Source of the DNA: Mycolicibacterium novocastrense | GTDB lineage: Bacteria; Actinomycetota; Actinomycetes; Mycobacteriales; Mycobacteriaceae | Reading direction: 5' to 3' | Length of the DNA stretch: 64,000 nt | Assembly (NCBI RefSeq): GCF_001570485.1 | Contig: NZ_BCTA01000036.1 | Location: 434,001 to 498,000, forward strand | Shown: in pieces, positions 38,162-47,061 of the stretch | How positions within the stretch are numbered: the stretch's first letter is position 1 | Layout: each line of letters begins with the position of its first letter | Notes under the pieces: model-generated | Seen by the model: the letters and a program-made list of their open reading frames with translations, nothing else | Databases searched by the model: none | Told to the model about the DNA's origin: nothing | Position numbers and translations under genes: made by a program

Positions 38162-39529
38162 CTAGGGTGCCTCCTGCACGGCAATGAAGACGTTTTTGGT
38201 TTCGGTGAACGACAGCGGTGCATCCGGGCCCAGTTCGCGTCCGAGGCCGGATTGTTTGAAGCCGCCGAACGGCGTGTTGTACCGCACCGAGGAATGCGAA
38301 TTGACCGACAGGTTGCCCGCTTCCACCGCCCGCGACACCCGCACCGCCCGCGACAGGTTCTCGGTCCAGATCGATCCGGACAACCCGTAGGGGGTGTCGT
38401 TGGCGAGCGCGATCGCGTCGGCCTCGTCGTCGAACGGCAGCACGGTGACCACCGGGCCGAAGATCTCCTCGCGCACCGTTCGGTCGGTGCGCTGCGGCGT
38501 CAACACTGTCGGCGGAAACCAGTACCCGGGCCCCGAGGGAGCCGACCCGCGGAACGCGACGGGCGCGTCGTCGGGCACGAACGAGGCCACGGTGTTCCAG
38601 TGCCCCTGTGACACCAGCGGGCCCATCTCGGTGTCCTTGGCGCGCGGGTCGCCGACCACGACACCCTTGACCGCGGGCTCGAACAGCTCCATGAAGCGGT
38701 CGTAGACGGTGCGCTGCACCAGGATTCGGCTACGCGCGCAACAGTCCTGACCGGCGTTGTCGAACACCCCGTAGGGCGCGGTGGCCGCTGCCTGTTCCAG
38801 GTCGCAGTCCTCGAAGACGATGTTGGCGCTCTTACCGCCGAGTTCGAGGGTGACCCGTTTGACCTGTTTGGCCGCACCCGCCATGACCCGGGTGCCGACC
38901 TCGGTTGAGCCGGTGAACACGACCTTGCGCACGTCGGGGTGCGAGACAAAGCGTTCCCCGACCACCGAGCCCTTGCCGGGCAGCACACGGAACAGGTCGG
39001 CGGGGATCCCCGCCTCGACGGCCAACTCCCCCAGCCGGATCGTGGTGAGCGGCGTCCACTCGGCGGGTTTGATCAGCACCGCGTTGCCCGCGGCGAGCGC
39101 GGGCGCGAAACCCCAGGAGGCGATGGTCATCGGGAAATTCCACGGCGTGATGACGCCGACCACTCCGAGCGGCTCGTTGAAGGTCACGTCGATGCCGCCC
39201 GCGACGGGAATCTGCTTGCCCGACAGGCGCTCCGGTGCGGCGGCGTAGAACTGCAGCACATCGCGGGCATGGCCGGCCTCCCACTCGGCGTTACCGATGG
39301 GGTGCCCGGAGTTGGCGACCTCGAGCGCCGCCAACTCGTCGATGTGCGCGTCGACCGTCGCCGCGAACGCACGCAGTGCGGCCGCCCGCTCGGCCGGCGC
39401 CTGTCGCGCCCAATCCCGTTGTGCGGCTTTCGCCCTGGCCACCGCATCGTCGACCGCGGCCTCGTCGGTCTGCTCGACGGAAACCAGCAGCTCCTCGGTC
39501 GCCGGGTTGATCACATCGGATGTGCTCAA
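38162..39529 (-). CDS. aldC: Aldehyde dehydrogenase (AldC-like)
   Basis: 455 residues, the length of M. tuberculosis AldC (Rv2858c). ALDH superfamily: PWNFPMTIASW substrate entry region, cofactor site FTGSTEVGTRV, general base Glu in LELGGKSAN, and nucleophile Cys263 in GQDCCARS. It oxidises an aldehyde to its acid with NAD(P)+. The TTG start overlaps the upstream GATase stop (TTGA). In the proposed pathway it would oxidise the aldehyde of a gamma-glutamylated amine, as PuuC does for gamma-glutamylputrescine. Confidence 0.9.
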   Translation of the reverse strand: MSTSDVINPATEELLVSVEQTDEAAVDDAVARAKAAQRDWARQAPAERAAALRAFAATVDAHIDELAALEVANSGHPIGNAEWEAGHARDVLQFYAAAPERLSGKQIPVAGGIDVTFNEPLGVVGVITPWNFPMTIASWGFAPALAAGNAVLIKPAEWTPLTTIRLGELAVEAGIPADLFRVLPGKGSVVGERFVSHPDVRKVVFTGSTEVGTRVMAGAAKQVKRVTLELGGKSANIVFEDCDLEQAAATAPYGVFDNAGQDCCARSRILVQRTVYDRFMELFEPAVKGVVVGDPRAKDTEMGPLVSQGHWNTVASFVPDDAPVAFRGSAPSGPGYWFPPTVLTPQRTDRTVREEIFGPVVTVLPFDDEADAIALANDTPYGLSGSIWTENLSRAVRVSRAVEAGNLSVNSHSSVRYNTPFGGFKQSGLGRELGPDAPLSFTETKNVFIAVQEAP

Positions 39530-40284
39530 GCATTCGCCCTTTCTCTCGCGTATGCGTCCGCCGCTTCGACGACGGCGGCGAACAGCCGCAGGTCGTCGAG
39601 GCGCTCTTCGGGATGCCACTGCACGGCCAGCACGAAATGCTCACCCGGTAGTTCGACCGCCTCGATGACCCCGTCGTCGTCCTGCGCGCTGATCACCAGC
39701 CCGTCGCCGAGTCGGTCGATGGCCTGGTGGTGGTAGCACTGCGCGTCCGACGACTCCCCGATGAGCTCGGCCAGCCGCGTGCCCGGCAGGGTGCGGACCG
39801 TCGACGTGGTGAACACCGCGTTGCCCTGCTGGTGGCGGGTGTGGCCGATGACGTCGGGCAGGTGCTGGTGCAGTGTGCCGCCCAGCGCGACGTTGAGGAC
39901 CTGGGCGCCGCGGCAGATGCCCAGCACCGGCATGCCGCGCCGCATCGCGCCGCGCACCAGCGCGAACTCGAACTGGTCACGGCGTCGGTTGTCCTCGGTG
40001 TCGGCGTCGGTGGCCGGGTGCGGGTTCTGGCCGTAGTGAGCGGGAACGACGTCGCGCCCACCGGTGATGACGACGCCGTCGAGCCCGTCGAGCAACCGGT
40101 CGGCGATGTGGTCGTCAACGCGTTGCGGCGGAAGCAGAACCGAGATGCCGCCGGCCAGTTCGACGCCCTCGAAGTAGATCGCGGGCAAGAAGCTGGCCCG
40201 CACGTCCCACACCCCGGTCTGTGCCTGCTGCAGGTAGGTGGTCAATCCGAGCACCGGTCTCGCCGGGATGTCAGAGCCGCTCAA
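39526..40284 (-). CDS. Class I glutamine amidotransferase-like gamma-glutamyl hydrolase (PuuD type)
   Basis: 252 residues from a TTG at 40284 that overlaps glnA4 by 14 bases; there is no ATG or GTG nearby that keeps the whole domain. Peptidase C26 fold: GLDGVVITGGRDVVP, nucleophile Cys124 in LGICRGAQVLNVALGG, and the catalytic His-Glu in QWHPEE. PuuD-type enzymes release the gamma-glutamyl group from glutamylated amine-derived acids. Equivalent to Rv2859c. Confidence 0.87.
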   Translation of the reverse strand: MSGSDIPARPVLGLTTYLQQAQTGVWDVRASFLPAIYFEGVELAGGISVLLPPQRVDDHIADRLLDGLDGVVITGGRDVVPAHYGQNPHPATDADTEDNRRRDQFEFALVRGAMRRGMPVLGICRGAQVLNVALGGTLHQHLPDVIGHTRHQQGNAVFTTSTVRTLPGTRLAELIGESSDAQCYHHQAIDRLGDGLVISAQDDDGVIEAVELPGEHFVLAVQWHPEERLDDLRLFAAVVEAADAYARERANA

Positions 40285-41650
40285 AGCCGCGAACCCTCTC
40301 CCAGTCCGTGACGGCGGCGTTGAACGCGGCCAACTCGACGCGGGCGTTGTTGAGATAGTGCTCGACGACCTCGTCGCCGAATGCGGCCCGTGCGACCTCG
40401 GACTTCTCGAACAGCGCCGCGGCCTCGGCGAGGGTGGTCGGAAGCCGTTCGACGCCACTGGTGTACGCATTGCCCTCAATGGGATCGGACAACTCGAGTT
40501 CGCGTTCGATGCCGTACAGGCCGCCGGCAATCAACGCCGATACGGCCAGGTACTGGTTGACGTCACCGCCCGGGGCCCGGTTCTCCATCCGCATGCCGTG
40601 GCCGTGGCCGACGACGCGCAGCGCACAGGTCCGGTTGTCCAGACCCCACGCGATCGCGGTCGGGGCGAAACTGGCGTCGACGAACCGCTTGTAGGAGTTG
40701 ATGTTCGGCGCGTAGAACAGCGTCAGCTCCCGCAGGGTGGCCAGCTGTCCGGCCACGAAGCTGCGGAACATCGGCGACATGCCGAGCGGATCGGACTCGT
40801 CGGCGAACACCGCTGAACCGTCTGGACTGCCGTCGTCGCCCCGCAGCGAGATGTGCACATGACAGCTGTTGCCTTCGCGCTCATCGAATTTCGCCATGAA
40901 CGTCAGGCTTTTGCCGTGCTGGTCGGCGATCTCCTTGGCGCCGTTCTTGTAGATCGTGTGGTTATCACAGGTCACACGGGCATGGTCGAAGCGGAACGCG
41001 ATCTCCTGCTGGCCGAGATTGCACTCCCCCTTGACGCCCTCGCAGTACATGCCCGCACCGGTCATGCCGACCCGGATGTCGCGCAGCAACGGCTCCATCC
41101 GGGTCGAGCCCAGCATCGCGTAGTCGACGTTGTAGTCCGAGGCCGCCGTCAACCCCCGGTACCCCTTGGCCCACGCCTCGCGGAAGCCGTCGTCGAACAC
41201 CATGAACTCGAGTTCGGTCCCGACATAGGGCACCAGGCCAAGGTCGGCGAGCCGGTCGATCTGGCGGTTGAGGATGCTTCGCGGGGCCTGCTCCACCGGT
41301 TTGCCGTCGTGCCAATTCAGGTCGGCCATCACCATCGCGGTGCCCGGCAGCCACGGGATGCGCCGCAGCGTCGAGAAGTCCGGCGTCATCACCATGTCGC
41401 CGTAGCCGGTCTCCCAACTCGACATCGAGTACCCGTCAACGGTGTTCATGTCGACGTCGACGGCCATCAGATAGTTGCAGCATTCTGCGCCGTGCTCGGC
41501 GACCTCCTCGAGGAACAGCCGGGACGACACCCGCTTGCCAGTGAGCCTGCCCTGCATATCGCAGAACGCGACGATCACCGTGTCGATCTCGCCGTCTGCG
41601 ACCATGCGCTCGAGATCGGCCTGCGACAACATGCCCGATGTGACGCTCAT
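40271..41650 (-). CDS. glnA4: Glutamine synthetase-like amine ligase GlnA4 (gamma-glutamylamide synthetase candidate)
   Basis: 459 residues from ATG 41650, close to the 457 of M. tuberculosis GlnA4. The GS fold has the beta-grasp N-domain and catalytic C-domain with ELEFMVFDD, VKGECNLGQQEI, GNSCHVHISL and NRAPGGDVNQYLA. It lacks the adenylylation loop of GlnA1. Homologues such as PuuA and the Streptomyces GlnA3/GlnA4 attach glutamate to polyamines or ethanolamine instead of ammonia. The divergent ethanolamine-type permease and downstream PuuD/PuuC-like genes support such a role. Confidence 0.88.
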   Translation of the reverse strand: MSVTSGMLSQADLERMVADGEIDTVIVAFCDMQGRLTGKRVSSRLFLEEVAEHGAECCNYLMAVDVDMNTVDGYSMSSWETGYGDMVMTPDFSTLRRIPWLPGTAMVMADLNWHDGKPVEQAPRSILNRQIDRLADLGLVPYVGTELEFMVFDDGFREAWAKGYRGLTAASDYNVDYAMLGSTRMEPLLRDIRVGMTGAGMYCEGVKGECNLGQQEIAFRFDHARVTCDNHTIYKNGAKEIADQHGKSLTFMAKFDEREGNSCHVHISLRGDDGSPDGSAVFADESDPLGMSPMFRSFVAGQLATLRELTLFYAPNINSYKRFVDASFAPTAIAWGLDNRTCALRVVGHGHGMRMENRAPGGDVNQYLAVSALIAGGLYGIERELELSDPIEGNAYTSGVERLPTTLAEAAALFEKSEVARAAFGDEVVEHYLNNARVELAAFNAAVTDWERVRGFERL

Positions 41651-41754
41651 CCGTGGTGGGGCCTTTCCTTCGACAGCGCGAGATTGCGGGTAGTCAACCA
41701 TTGGCTGTGACTCGGTCCGGCGTGCGCGCAAGTCTTTTACCGAGATGTCACTTC

Positions 41755-41790
41755 CAAAGGTAGGACACCAGACCTTTGCAAGTTTATTCT
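41755..41790 (+). promoter_or_regulatory. Candidate GntR operator and promoter of the permease
   Basis: Perfect 7-bp inverted repeat CAAAGGT (41755-41761) / ACCTTTG (41772-41778) with a 10-base spacer. It covers a weak -35 (AGGACA, 41762-41767) that is 17 bases from TATTCT (41785-41790). Transcription would start near 41797. The site lies in the 177-base divergent gap with glnA4, so one protein could control both directions. Confidence 0.5.
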
Positions 41791-41827
41791 CCCTATGCCT
41801 CGTCACCGCGAGAAGGAGACCAAATCC

Positions 41828-43357
41828 GTGGCCGACAAGATGAAGAGCTCGGGTGGAGTCACGTACAGCCAAGCGGGCGACGGCTACTTCGAGAAGCGGC
41901 AACTCAAACGCACCGCCGGCTTCTGGGGCCTGTGGGGAATCGGCGTCGCCGCGGTCATCTCCGGTGACTTCTCCGGCTGGAACTTCGGCATCGGCGCGGC
42001 CGGATGGGGCGGCTTGGCGATCGCCTCCGTCGTCATCGTGATCATGTATTTCGGCATGCTCTTCTCGATCGGGGAGATGTCGGCGGCCATGCCCCATACC
42101 GGTGGGGCCTACTCATTCGCCCGCGCCGCGATGGGACCGTGGGGCGGCTTCGTCACCGGGTTCGCCGAAACCATCGAGTACGTGTTCACCACCGCAGTGA
42201 TCGTCTACTTCTCGGCCTCCTACGCCAACGCCGTCACGACCGACCTGTTCAACCTCTCCCTGCCGATGTGGGTGTGGTGGATCATCCTGTATGCGATCTT
42301 CGTCGGGCTGAACTCATGGGGCGCGGAGATCTCGTTCAAGTTCGCCCTCATCGTCGCGATCATCTCGATCGGCATCCTGGTGTTGTTCGGCATCCTGGCC
42401 ATCGCCAACGGCGCGGTGGACTTTTCCAAACTGTTCGACATCGCGCCGGATCCGGCCGCCGCGGGTTCCTCGACGTTCCTGCCGTTCGGCTGGGTCGCGA
42501 TCCTCTACGCGATGCCGTTCGCGATGTGGTTCTTCCTGGGCATCGAGGAACTCCCGCTGGCCGCCGAGGAGGCCCACGACCCGGCCCGCGACATTCCCCG
42601 CGCCGGCATCTGGGGACTGGTCTCGCTCATCGGCTGCGGTGCGATCGTGTTCTTCCTCAATCCGGCGGTGACCGGGTCGGAGGCACTGGGCAGCTCGGAC
42701 GAACCTCTGCTCGACGGCTTCCGTGCGTTCCTGCCCGCCAACCTCGCCGCGGTGCTGTCGGCGTTCGCGTTGATCGGGCTGCTGGCCAGCCTGCAGGGCA
42801 TCATGTACGCCTACGGCCGCAACATGTACTCGCTGAGCCGGGCCGGCTACTACCCGAAGACGTTGTCTCTGACCGGTTCTCGGCAGACGCCGTATGTCGC
42901 GCTGCTGGCGGGGGCGGTCATCGGTTTCGTGGCGCTGCTCATCGTCGACTACAACGAGGGTGCCGGAGCAGTGGTCCTCAACATCGCGGTGTGGGGTGCG
43001 GTGCTGGCGTACGGGTTGCAGATGATCTCGTTCATCCTGCTGCGCCGCAAGTTCCCCAACGCCCGACGACCGTGGGTGAGCCCGACCGGCAACGGGGGTG
43101 CGGTCGTCGCGCTGGTCATCGCGGCGGTGACATTCGTCGGCGTGCTCGTCAACCCGGACTACCGGCCCGCGGTCATCGCGATCGTCATCTTCTACGTCCT
43201 GGGACTGCTGGTGTTCGGCTTCTACGGCAGGCACCGCCTGGTGCTGTCGCCCGAGGAGGAGTACGCCGTCACCGGGGGCCTGCACGGTTACGACCCCGGC
43301 GCCGAAGGCCTCGGCGGCACCATCGAGGACGAGATTCTCAAGGGCCACACAGACTGA
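41828..43357 (+). CDS. Ethanolamine permease-like APC transporter
   Basis: 509 residues from GTG 41828 (AAGGAG 9 bases upstream; an ATG at 41795 lies at or before the predicted transcript start). Twelve membrane segments of the amino acid-polyamine-organocation superfamily. VISGDFSGWNFGIGAAGWGG and GGAYSFARAAMGPWGGFVTG are signatures of the ethanolamine permease group. It would import ethanolamine or a similar small amine. Divergent from the glnA4 operon across a shared control region. Confidence 0.85.
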   Translation: MADKMKSSGGVTYSQAGDGYFEKRQLKRTAGFWGLWGIGVAAVISGDFSGWNFGIGAAGWGGLAIASVVIVIMYFGMLFSIGEMSAAMPHTGGAYSFARAAMGPWGGFVTGFAETIEYVFTTAVIVYFSASYANAVTTDLFNLSLPMWVWWIILYAIFVGLNSWGAEISFKFALIVAIISIGILVLFGILAIANGAVDFSKLFDIAPDPAAAGSSTFLPFGWVAILYAMPFAMWFFLGIEELPLAAEEAHDPARDIPRAGIWGLVSLIGCGAIVFFLNPAVTGSEALGSSDEPLLDGFRAFLPANLAAVLSAFALIGLLASLQGIMYAYGRNMYSLSRAGYYPKTLSLTGSRQTPYVALLAGAVIGFVALLIVDYNEGAGAVVLNIAVWGAVLAYGLQMISFILLRRKFPNARRPWVSPTGNGGAVVALVIAAVTFVGVLVNPDYRPAVIAIVIFYVLGLLVFGFYGRHRLVLSPEEEYAVTGGLHGYDPGAEGLGGTIEDEILKGHTD

Positions 43358-43381
43358 GCCACCGGGGCCCCGCATATTGCC

Positions 43382-43416
43382 CGGACGGCGAACGGCGATG
43401 GCATTTTTGCCGTCCG
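43382..43416 (+). terminator. Terminator after the permease gene
   Basis: Stem CGGACGGC (43382-43389) / GCCGTCCG (43409-43416), 8 bp perfect, loop 19 bases, 25 bases after the stop. No T-run follows, as is common for mycobacterial terminators. Confidence 0.55.
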
Positions 43417-43475
43417 ACCAGCGCTAACTAGACCCACGTCACACCCGTAACAGGTTTCGCTGCCGTCAACAAGGG

Positions 43476-43481
43476 TAATGT
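43476..43481 (+). promoter_or_regulatory. Candidate leaderless promoter of the NAGGN operon
   Basis: TAATGT followed by 7 bases and GTG 43489. The gap from the terminator to here shows no other motif. Confidence 0.4.
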
Positions 43482-43488
43482 CGAGGGC

Positions 43489-45294
43489 GTGTGTGGAGCC
43501 ACCGGCGAGGTGCGTCTCGACGGCCGGGTACCTGATGTAGCAGCTGTCTCGGCGATGGCCGAGGCGATGACACCCAGGGGTCCCGACTCGGCGGGCGCGT
43601 GGTCACAGGGCAGGGTCGCGCTAGGTCACCGTCGCCTGAAAATCATCGATCTGTCCGAAGCGGGCGGCCAACCCATGCTCGACTCCGAGCTGGGGTTGGC
43701 GATCGCGTGGAACGGCTGCATCTACAATTACAAGCAGCTGCGCCGCGAACTCAGCGAACACGGCTACCGGTTCTTCTCGCACAGCGACACCGAGGTGCTG
43801 CTCAAGGCGTATCACCACTGGGGCGACCGGTTCGTCGACCACCTCTTCGGCATGTTCGCGTTCGCGATCGTCGAGCGCGACAGCGGCCGGGTGCTGCTCG
43901 GCCGCGACCGGCTCGGCATCAAACCGCTGTACATCAGCGAGAATTCCAACCGCATCCGGTTCGCCTCGTCGCTGCCCGCCCTGCTCGCCGGCGGCGACAT
44001 CGACACCCGCATCGATCCGATCGCGCTGCACCACTACATGACGTTCCACTCGGTGGTGCCCGCCCCGCGCACGATTCTGCGTGGTGTCACCAAAGTGCCG
44101 CCGGCGTCGCTGATCGCGATCGAGCCGGACGGCCGCCGCACGACGAGGACGTACTGGGAGCCCGACTTCACCCGCAACCCCGACCGGGCCGACTGGTCCG
44201 AAAAGGACTGGGAGGACGCCGTTCTCGACGCGTTGCGCGTCGCCGTCGACCGACGCCTGGTCGCCGACGTTCCGGTGGGGTGCCTGCTCTCCGGCGGCGT
44301 CGACTCCAGCCTGATCGTCGGCCTGCTCGCCGAGGCGGGTCAGCACGGGCTGGCGACGTTCTCGATCGGCTTCGAATCGGTCGGCGGTGTGGCCGGCGAC
44401 GAATTCAAATACTCCGACATCATCGCCGAGCGGTTCGGCACCGACCACCACCAGATCCGCATCGGCACCGACCGCATGCTGCCCGCACTCGACGGGGCGA
44501 TCGGCGCCATGAGCGAACCGATGGTCAGCCACGACTGCGTCGCGTTCTATCTGCTCAGCCAGGAGGTGGCCAAGCACGTCAAGGTCGTGCAATCGGGTCA
44601 GGGCGCCGACGAGGTGTTCGCCGGATACCACTGGTATCCCCCGCTGGGCGGCCCGGACGCGGCCACGGTCGAGGGAGCGGTGGCCAGCTACCGCAAGGCG
44701 TTCTTCGACCGCGACCGCGCGGGCTACGACGCGCTGGTGACACCGGCGTTCGCCGTCGACGGCGACCCGAGCCTGGACTTCGTCACCGAGCACTTCGCGC
44801 GGGCGGGCGCCGAGACCGGCATCGACCGCGGTCTGCGCCTGGACACCACCGTCATGCTCGTCGACGATCCGGTCAAGCGCGTCGACAACATGACCATGGC
44901 GTGGGGTCTCGAGGGTCGCGTGCCGTTCCTCGACCACGAACTCGTCGAGCTCGCCGCCACGTGTCCACCCGAGCTGAAGATCGCGCACGAAGGCAAGGGT
45001 GTGTTGAAGCAGGCCGCGCGCCAGGTGATTCCGTCCGACGTCATCGACCGACCGAAGGGCTACTTCCCGGTGCCTGCGCTCACCCATCTCGAGGGCCCGT
45101 ACCTGGACATGGTGCGTGACGCGCTGTACGCGCCCGCCGCAAAGGAACGCGCCCTGTTCCGACCCGCCGCGATCGACCGGTTGCTCGCCGACCCGAACGG
45201 ACGCCTGACGCCGCTGCGCGGAAACGAACTGTGGCAACTGGCGCTGCTCGAACTGTGGTTGCAGCGACACGGCATCACGGGGCCCGCGGCATGA
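43489..45294 (+). CDS. asnO: N-acetylglutaminylglutamine amidotransferase
   Basis: 601 residues. Asparagine-synthetase fold: after the initiator, Cys2 of CGATGEVRLDG is the N-terminal nucleophile of the class II glutaminase domain (to about 200), with RGPDSAG and GHRRLKIIDLS. The synthetase domain has the PP-loop SGGVDSS starting at Ser268. Together with the adjacent GNAT/ATP-grasp ligase, which pairs only in NAGGN loci, it is assigned to the last step: amidating N-acetylglutaminylglutamate to the osmolyte N-alpha-acetylglutaminylglutamine amide. It overlaps the next gene by ATGA. Confidence 0.85.
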   Translation: MCGATGEVRLDGRVPDVAAVSAMAEAMTPRGPDSAGAWSQGRVALGHRRLKIIDLSEAGGQPMLDSELGLAIAWNGCIYNYKQLRRELSEHGYRFFSHSDTEVLLKAYHHWGDRFVDHLFGMFAFAIVERDSGRVLLGRDRLGIKPLYISENSNRIRFASSLPALLAGGDIDTRIDPIALHHYMTFHSVVPAPRTILRGVTKVPPASLIAIEPDGRRTTRTYWEPDFTRNPDRADWSEKDWEDAVLDALRVAVDRRLVADVPVGCLLSGGVDSSLIVGLLAEAGQHGLATFSIGFESVGGVAGDEFKYSDIIAERFGTDHHQIRIGTDRMLPALDGAIGAMSEPMVSHDCVAFYLLSQEVAKHVKVVQSGQGADEVFAGYHWYPPLGGPDAATVEGAVASYRKAFFDRDRAGYDALVTPAFAVDGDPSLDFVTEHFARAGAETGIDRGLRLDTTVMLVDDPVKRVDNMTMAWGLEGRVPFLDHELVELAATCPPELKIAHEGKGVLKQAARQVIPSDVIDRPKGYFPVPALTHLEGPYLDMVRDALYAPAAKERALFRPAAIDRLLADPNGRLTPLRGNELWQLALLELWLQRHGITGPAA

Positions 45295-47060
45295 CGGCGC
45301 TCGGACCCGACGCAGAGCAGACCGAAGCGATCACCCTCGGCTTGCACGACGCGTCACCGCAGCATCTCGTCGACGCGATGGCCGACGACGTCGTCATCGA
45401 AATGGGTTGGGGGCGGCTCATTTTCGGCCAGACGTTCACCGACCCCGGCAAGCTGGCCGAGGTGCTCAGGCATGAGGGACACGGCAGACGCGACATCTGC
45501 ATCTACGCCCGCGAACCCCACGTCCTGGTGTCGATGGCGCCCGCCGAACTGTTCATCGACCCCAGCCACACCTACCGGCTCCGGTTCACCGAGGACCCCG
45601 ACCCCGGCAAGTCGCCGACCGGGTTCTCGGTGCGCTCCCTGCAGAGCGCCGACGACGCCGACGAGATGAACCGCGTGTACGTGCGCTGCGGCATGGTGCC
45701 CGCGCCCGTCGACGTGCTGTGGAACAACCACCAGACCCAGGACGCCCTCGACTACCTGGTCGCGGTGCGTGACGACGACGGCTCCGTGCTGGGCACCGTG
45801 ACCGGTGTCGACCACAAACGGCTGTTCTCCGATCCGGAGAACGGTTCGAGCCTGTGGACGCTGGCCGTCGACCCGACGACGAGCCTGCCCGGTGTCGGCG
45901 CCGCGCTCACCCGGGCGCTGGCCGCGATCTACCGCGAACGTGGCCGCGCCTACATGGACCTGTCGGTCAGCCATGACAACGCCGCGGCGATCTCGCTTTA
46001 CGAGAAGCTCGGTTTCGAGCGGGTGCCGGTGATGGCGGTCAAGCGGAAGAACGCGATCAACGAACCGCTGTTCACCCATCCACCCGAAACCGTGGAAGAC
46101 CTCAATCCGTACGCGCGGATCATCGCCGACGAGGCGATGCGCCGCGGCATCTGGGTCGAGGTGCTCGACGCCGAAGCCGGCGAGATGCGCCTGTCGCACG
46201 GCGGCCGCACCGTCATCACCCGGGAATCCTTGTCGGAGTTCACCTCCGCGGTGGCGATGGCGCGCTGCGACGACAAGCGACTCACCAGGCGACTGGTGGC
46301 CGAGGCCGGCATCGCGGTGCCCAAGGGCAGGTTGGCGACCTTCGACAAGCGGGATCACGAGTTCCTCGAGGAGGTCGGTGACGTCGTGGTCAAACCGACC
46401 CGGGGTGAGCAGGGCAAGGGCATCACCGTCGGTATCAGCAGCGCCGAGGACTTGGATGCAGCGCTGGCTCGCGCCCGCCAGGAACACCCGCACGTGCTGA
46501 TCGAGCAGCGGGCACCGGGCGACGACCTGCGGCTGGTGGTCATCGACGGCAAGGTGGTGGCCGCAGCACTACGCAGGCCCGCCGAGGTCGTCGGGACCGG
46601 ACACCACACGGTGCGCGAGCTGATCGAGGCGCAGAGCCGGCGCCGGGCGGCGGCCACGGGCGGTGAATCCCGCATCCCGATCGACGCGGTCACCGAGTCA
46701 ACGGTCACCGAAGCGGGTTGGTCGTTCGACGACGTACTTCCCGAAGGTGAGCGGTTGCGAGTGCGGCGCACCGCGAACCTGCACCAGGGCGGCACCATTC
46801 ACGACGTCACCGCGAAGGTGCACCCTCACCTGTGTGACGTCGCGGTGCGGGCCGCGCACGCGATCGGCATACCCGTCACCGGGATCGATCTGCTGGTCCC
46901 CGACGTCACCGAGCCGGAGTACGTCTTCATCGAGGCCAACGAGCGCCCCGGGTTGGCCAATCACGAACCACAGCCCACCGCAAAGGCTTTCGTCGACTTC
47001 CTGTTCCCGGGGAGCCCCGCGTTGCCGCAGGCGTGGACGCCCGAGGAGTCGCCCGCCTGA
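45291..47060 (+). CDS. ngg: N-acetylglutaminylglutamine synthetase (GNAT + ATP-grasp fusion)
   Basis: 589 residues. Residues about 115-265 are a GNAT domain (LAVDPTTSLPGVGAALTRAL, then LSVSHDNAAAISLYEKLGFE). About 290-570 is an ATP-grasp ligase (DKRLTRRLVAEAGIAVPKG, VVKPTRGEQGKGITVGI, YVFIEANERPGL). This fusion is the signature of Ngg, which N-acetylates and joins two glutamine-type residues for the NAGGN osmolyte. The M42-type peptidase that often completes such loci is not next to it here. Confidence 0.87.
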   Translation: MTALGPDAEQTEAITLGLHDASPQHLVDAMADDVVIEMGWGRLIFGQTFTDPGKLAEVLRHEGHGRRDICIYAREPHVLVSMAPAELFIDPSHTYRLRFTEDPDPGKSPTGFSVRSLQSADDADEMNRVYVRCGMVPAPVDVLWNNHQTQDALDYLVAVRDDDGSVLGTVTGVDHKRLFSDPENGSSLWTLAVDPTTSLPGVGAALTRALAAIYRERGRAYMDLSVSHDNAAAISLYEKLGFERVPVMAVKRKNAINEPLFTHPPETVEDLNPYARIIADEAMRRGIWVEVLDAEAGEMRLSHGGRTVITRESLSEFTSAVAMARCDDKRLTRRLVAEAGIAVPKGRLATFDKRDHEFLEEVGDVVVKPTRGEQGKGITVGISSAEDLDAALARARQEHPHVLIEQRAPGDDLRLVVIDGKVVAAALRRPAEVVGTGHHTVRELIEAQSRRRAAATGGESRIPIDAVTESTVTEAGWSFDDVLPEGERLRVRRTANLHQGGTIHDVTAKVHPHLCDVAVRAAHAIGIPVTGIDLLVPDVTEPEYVFIEANERPGLANHEPQPTAKAFVDFLFPGSPALPQAWTPEESPA

Positions 47061-47061
47061 C

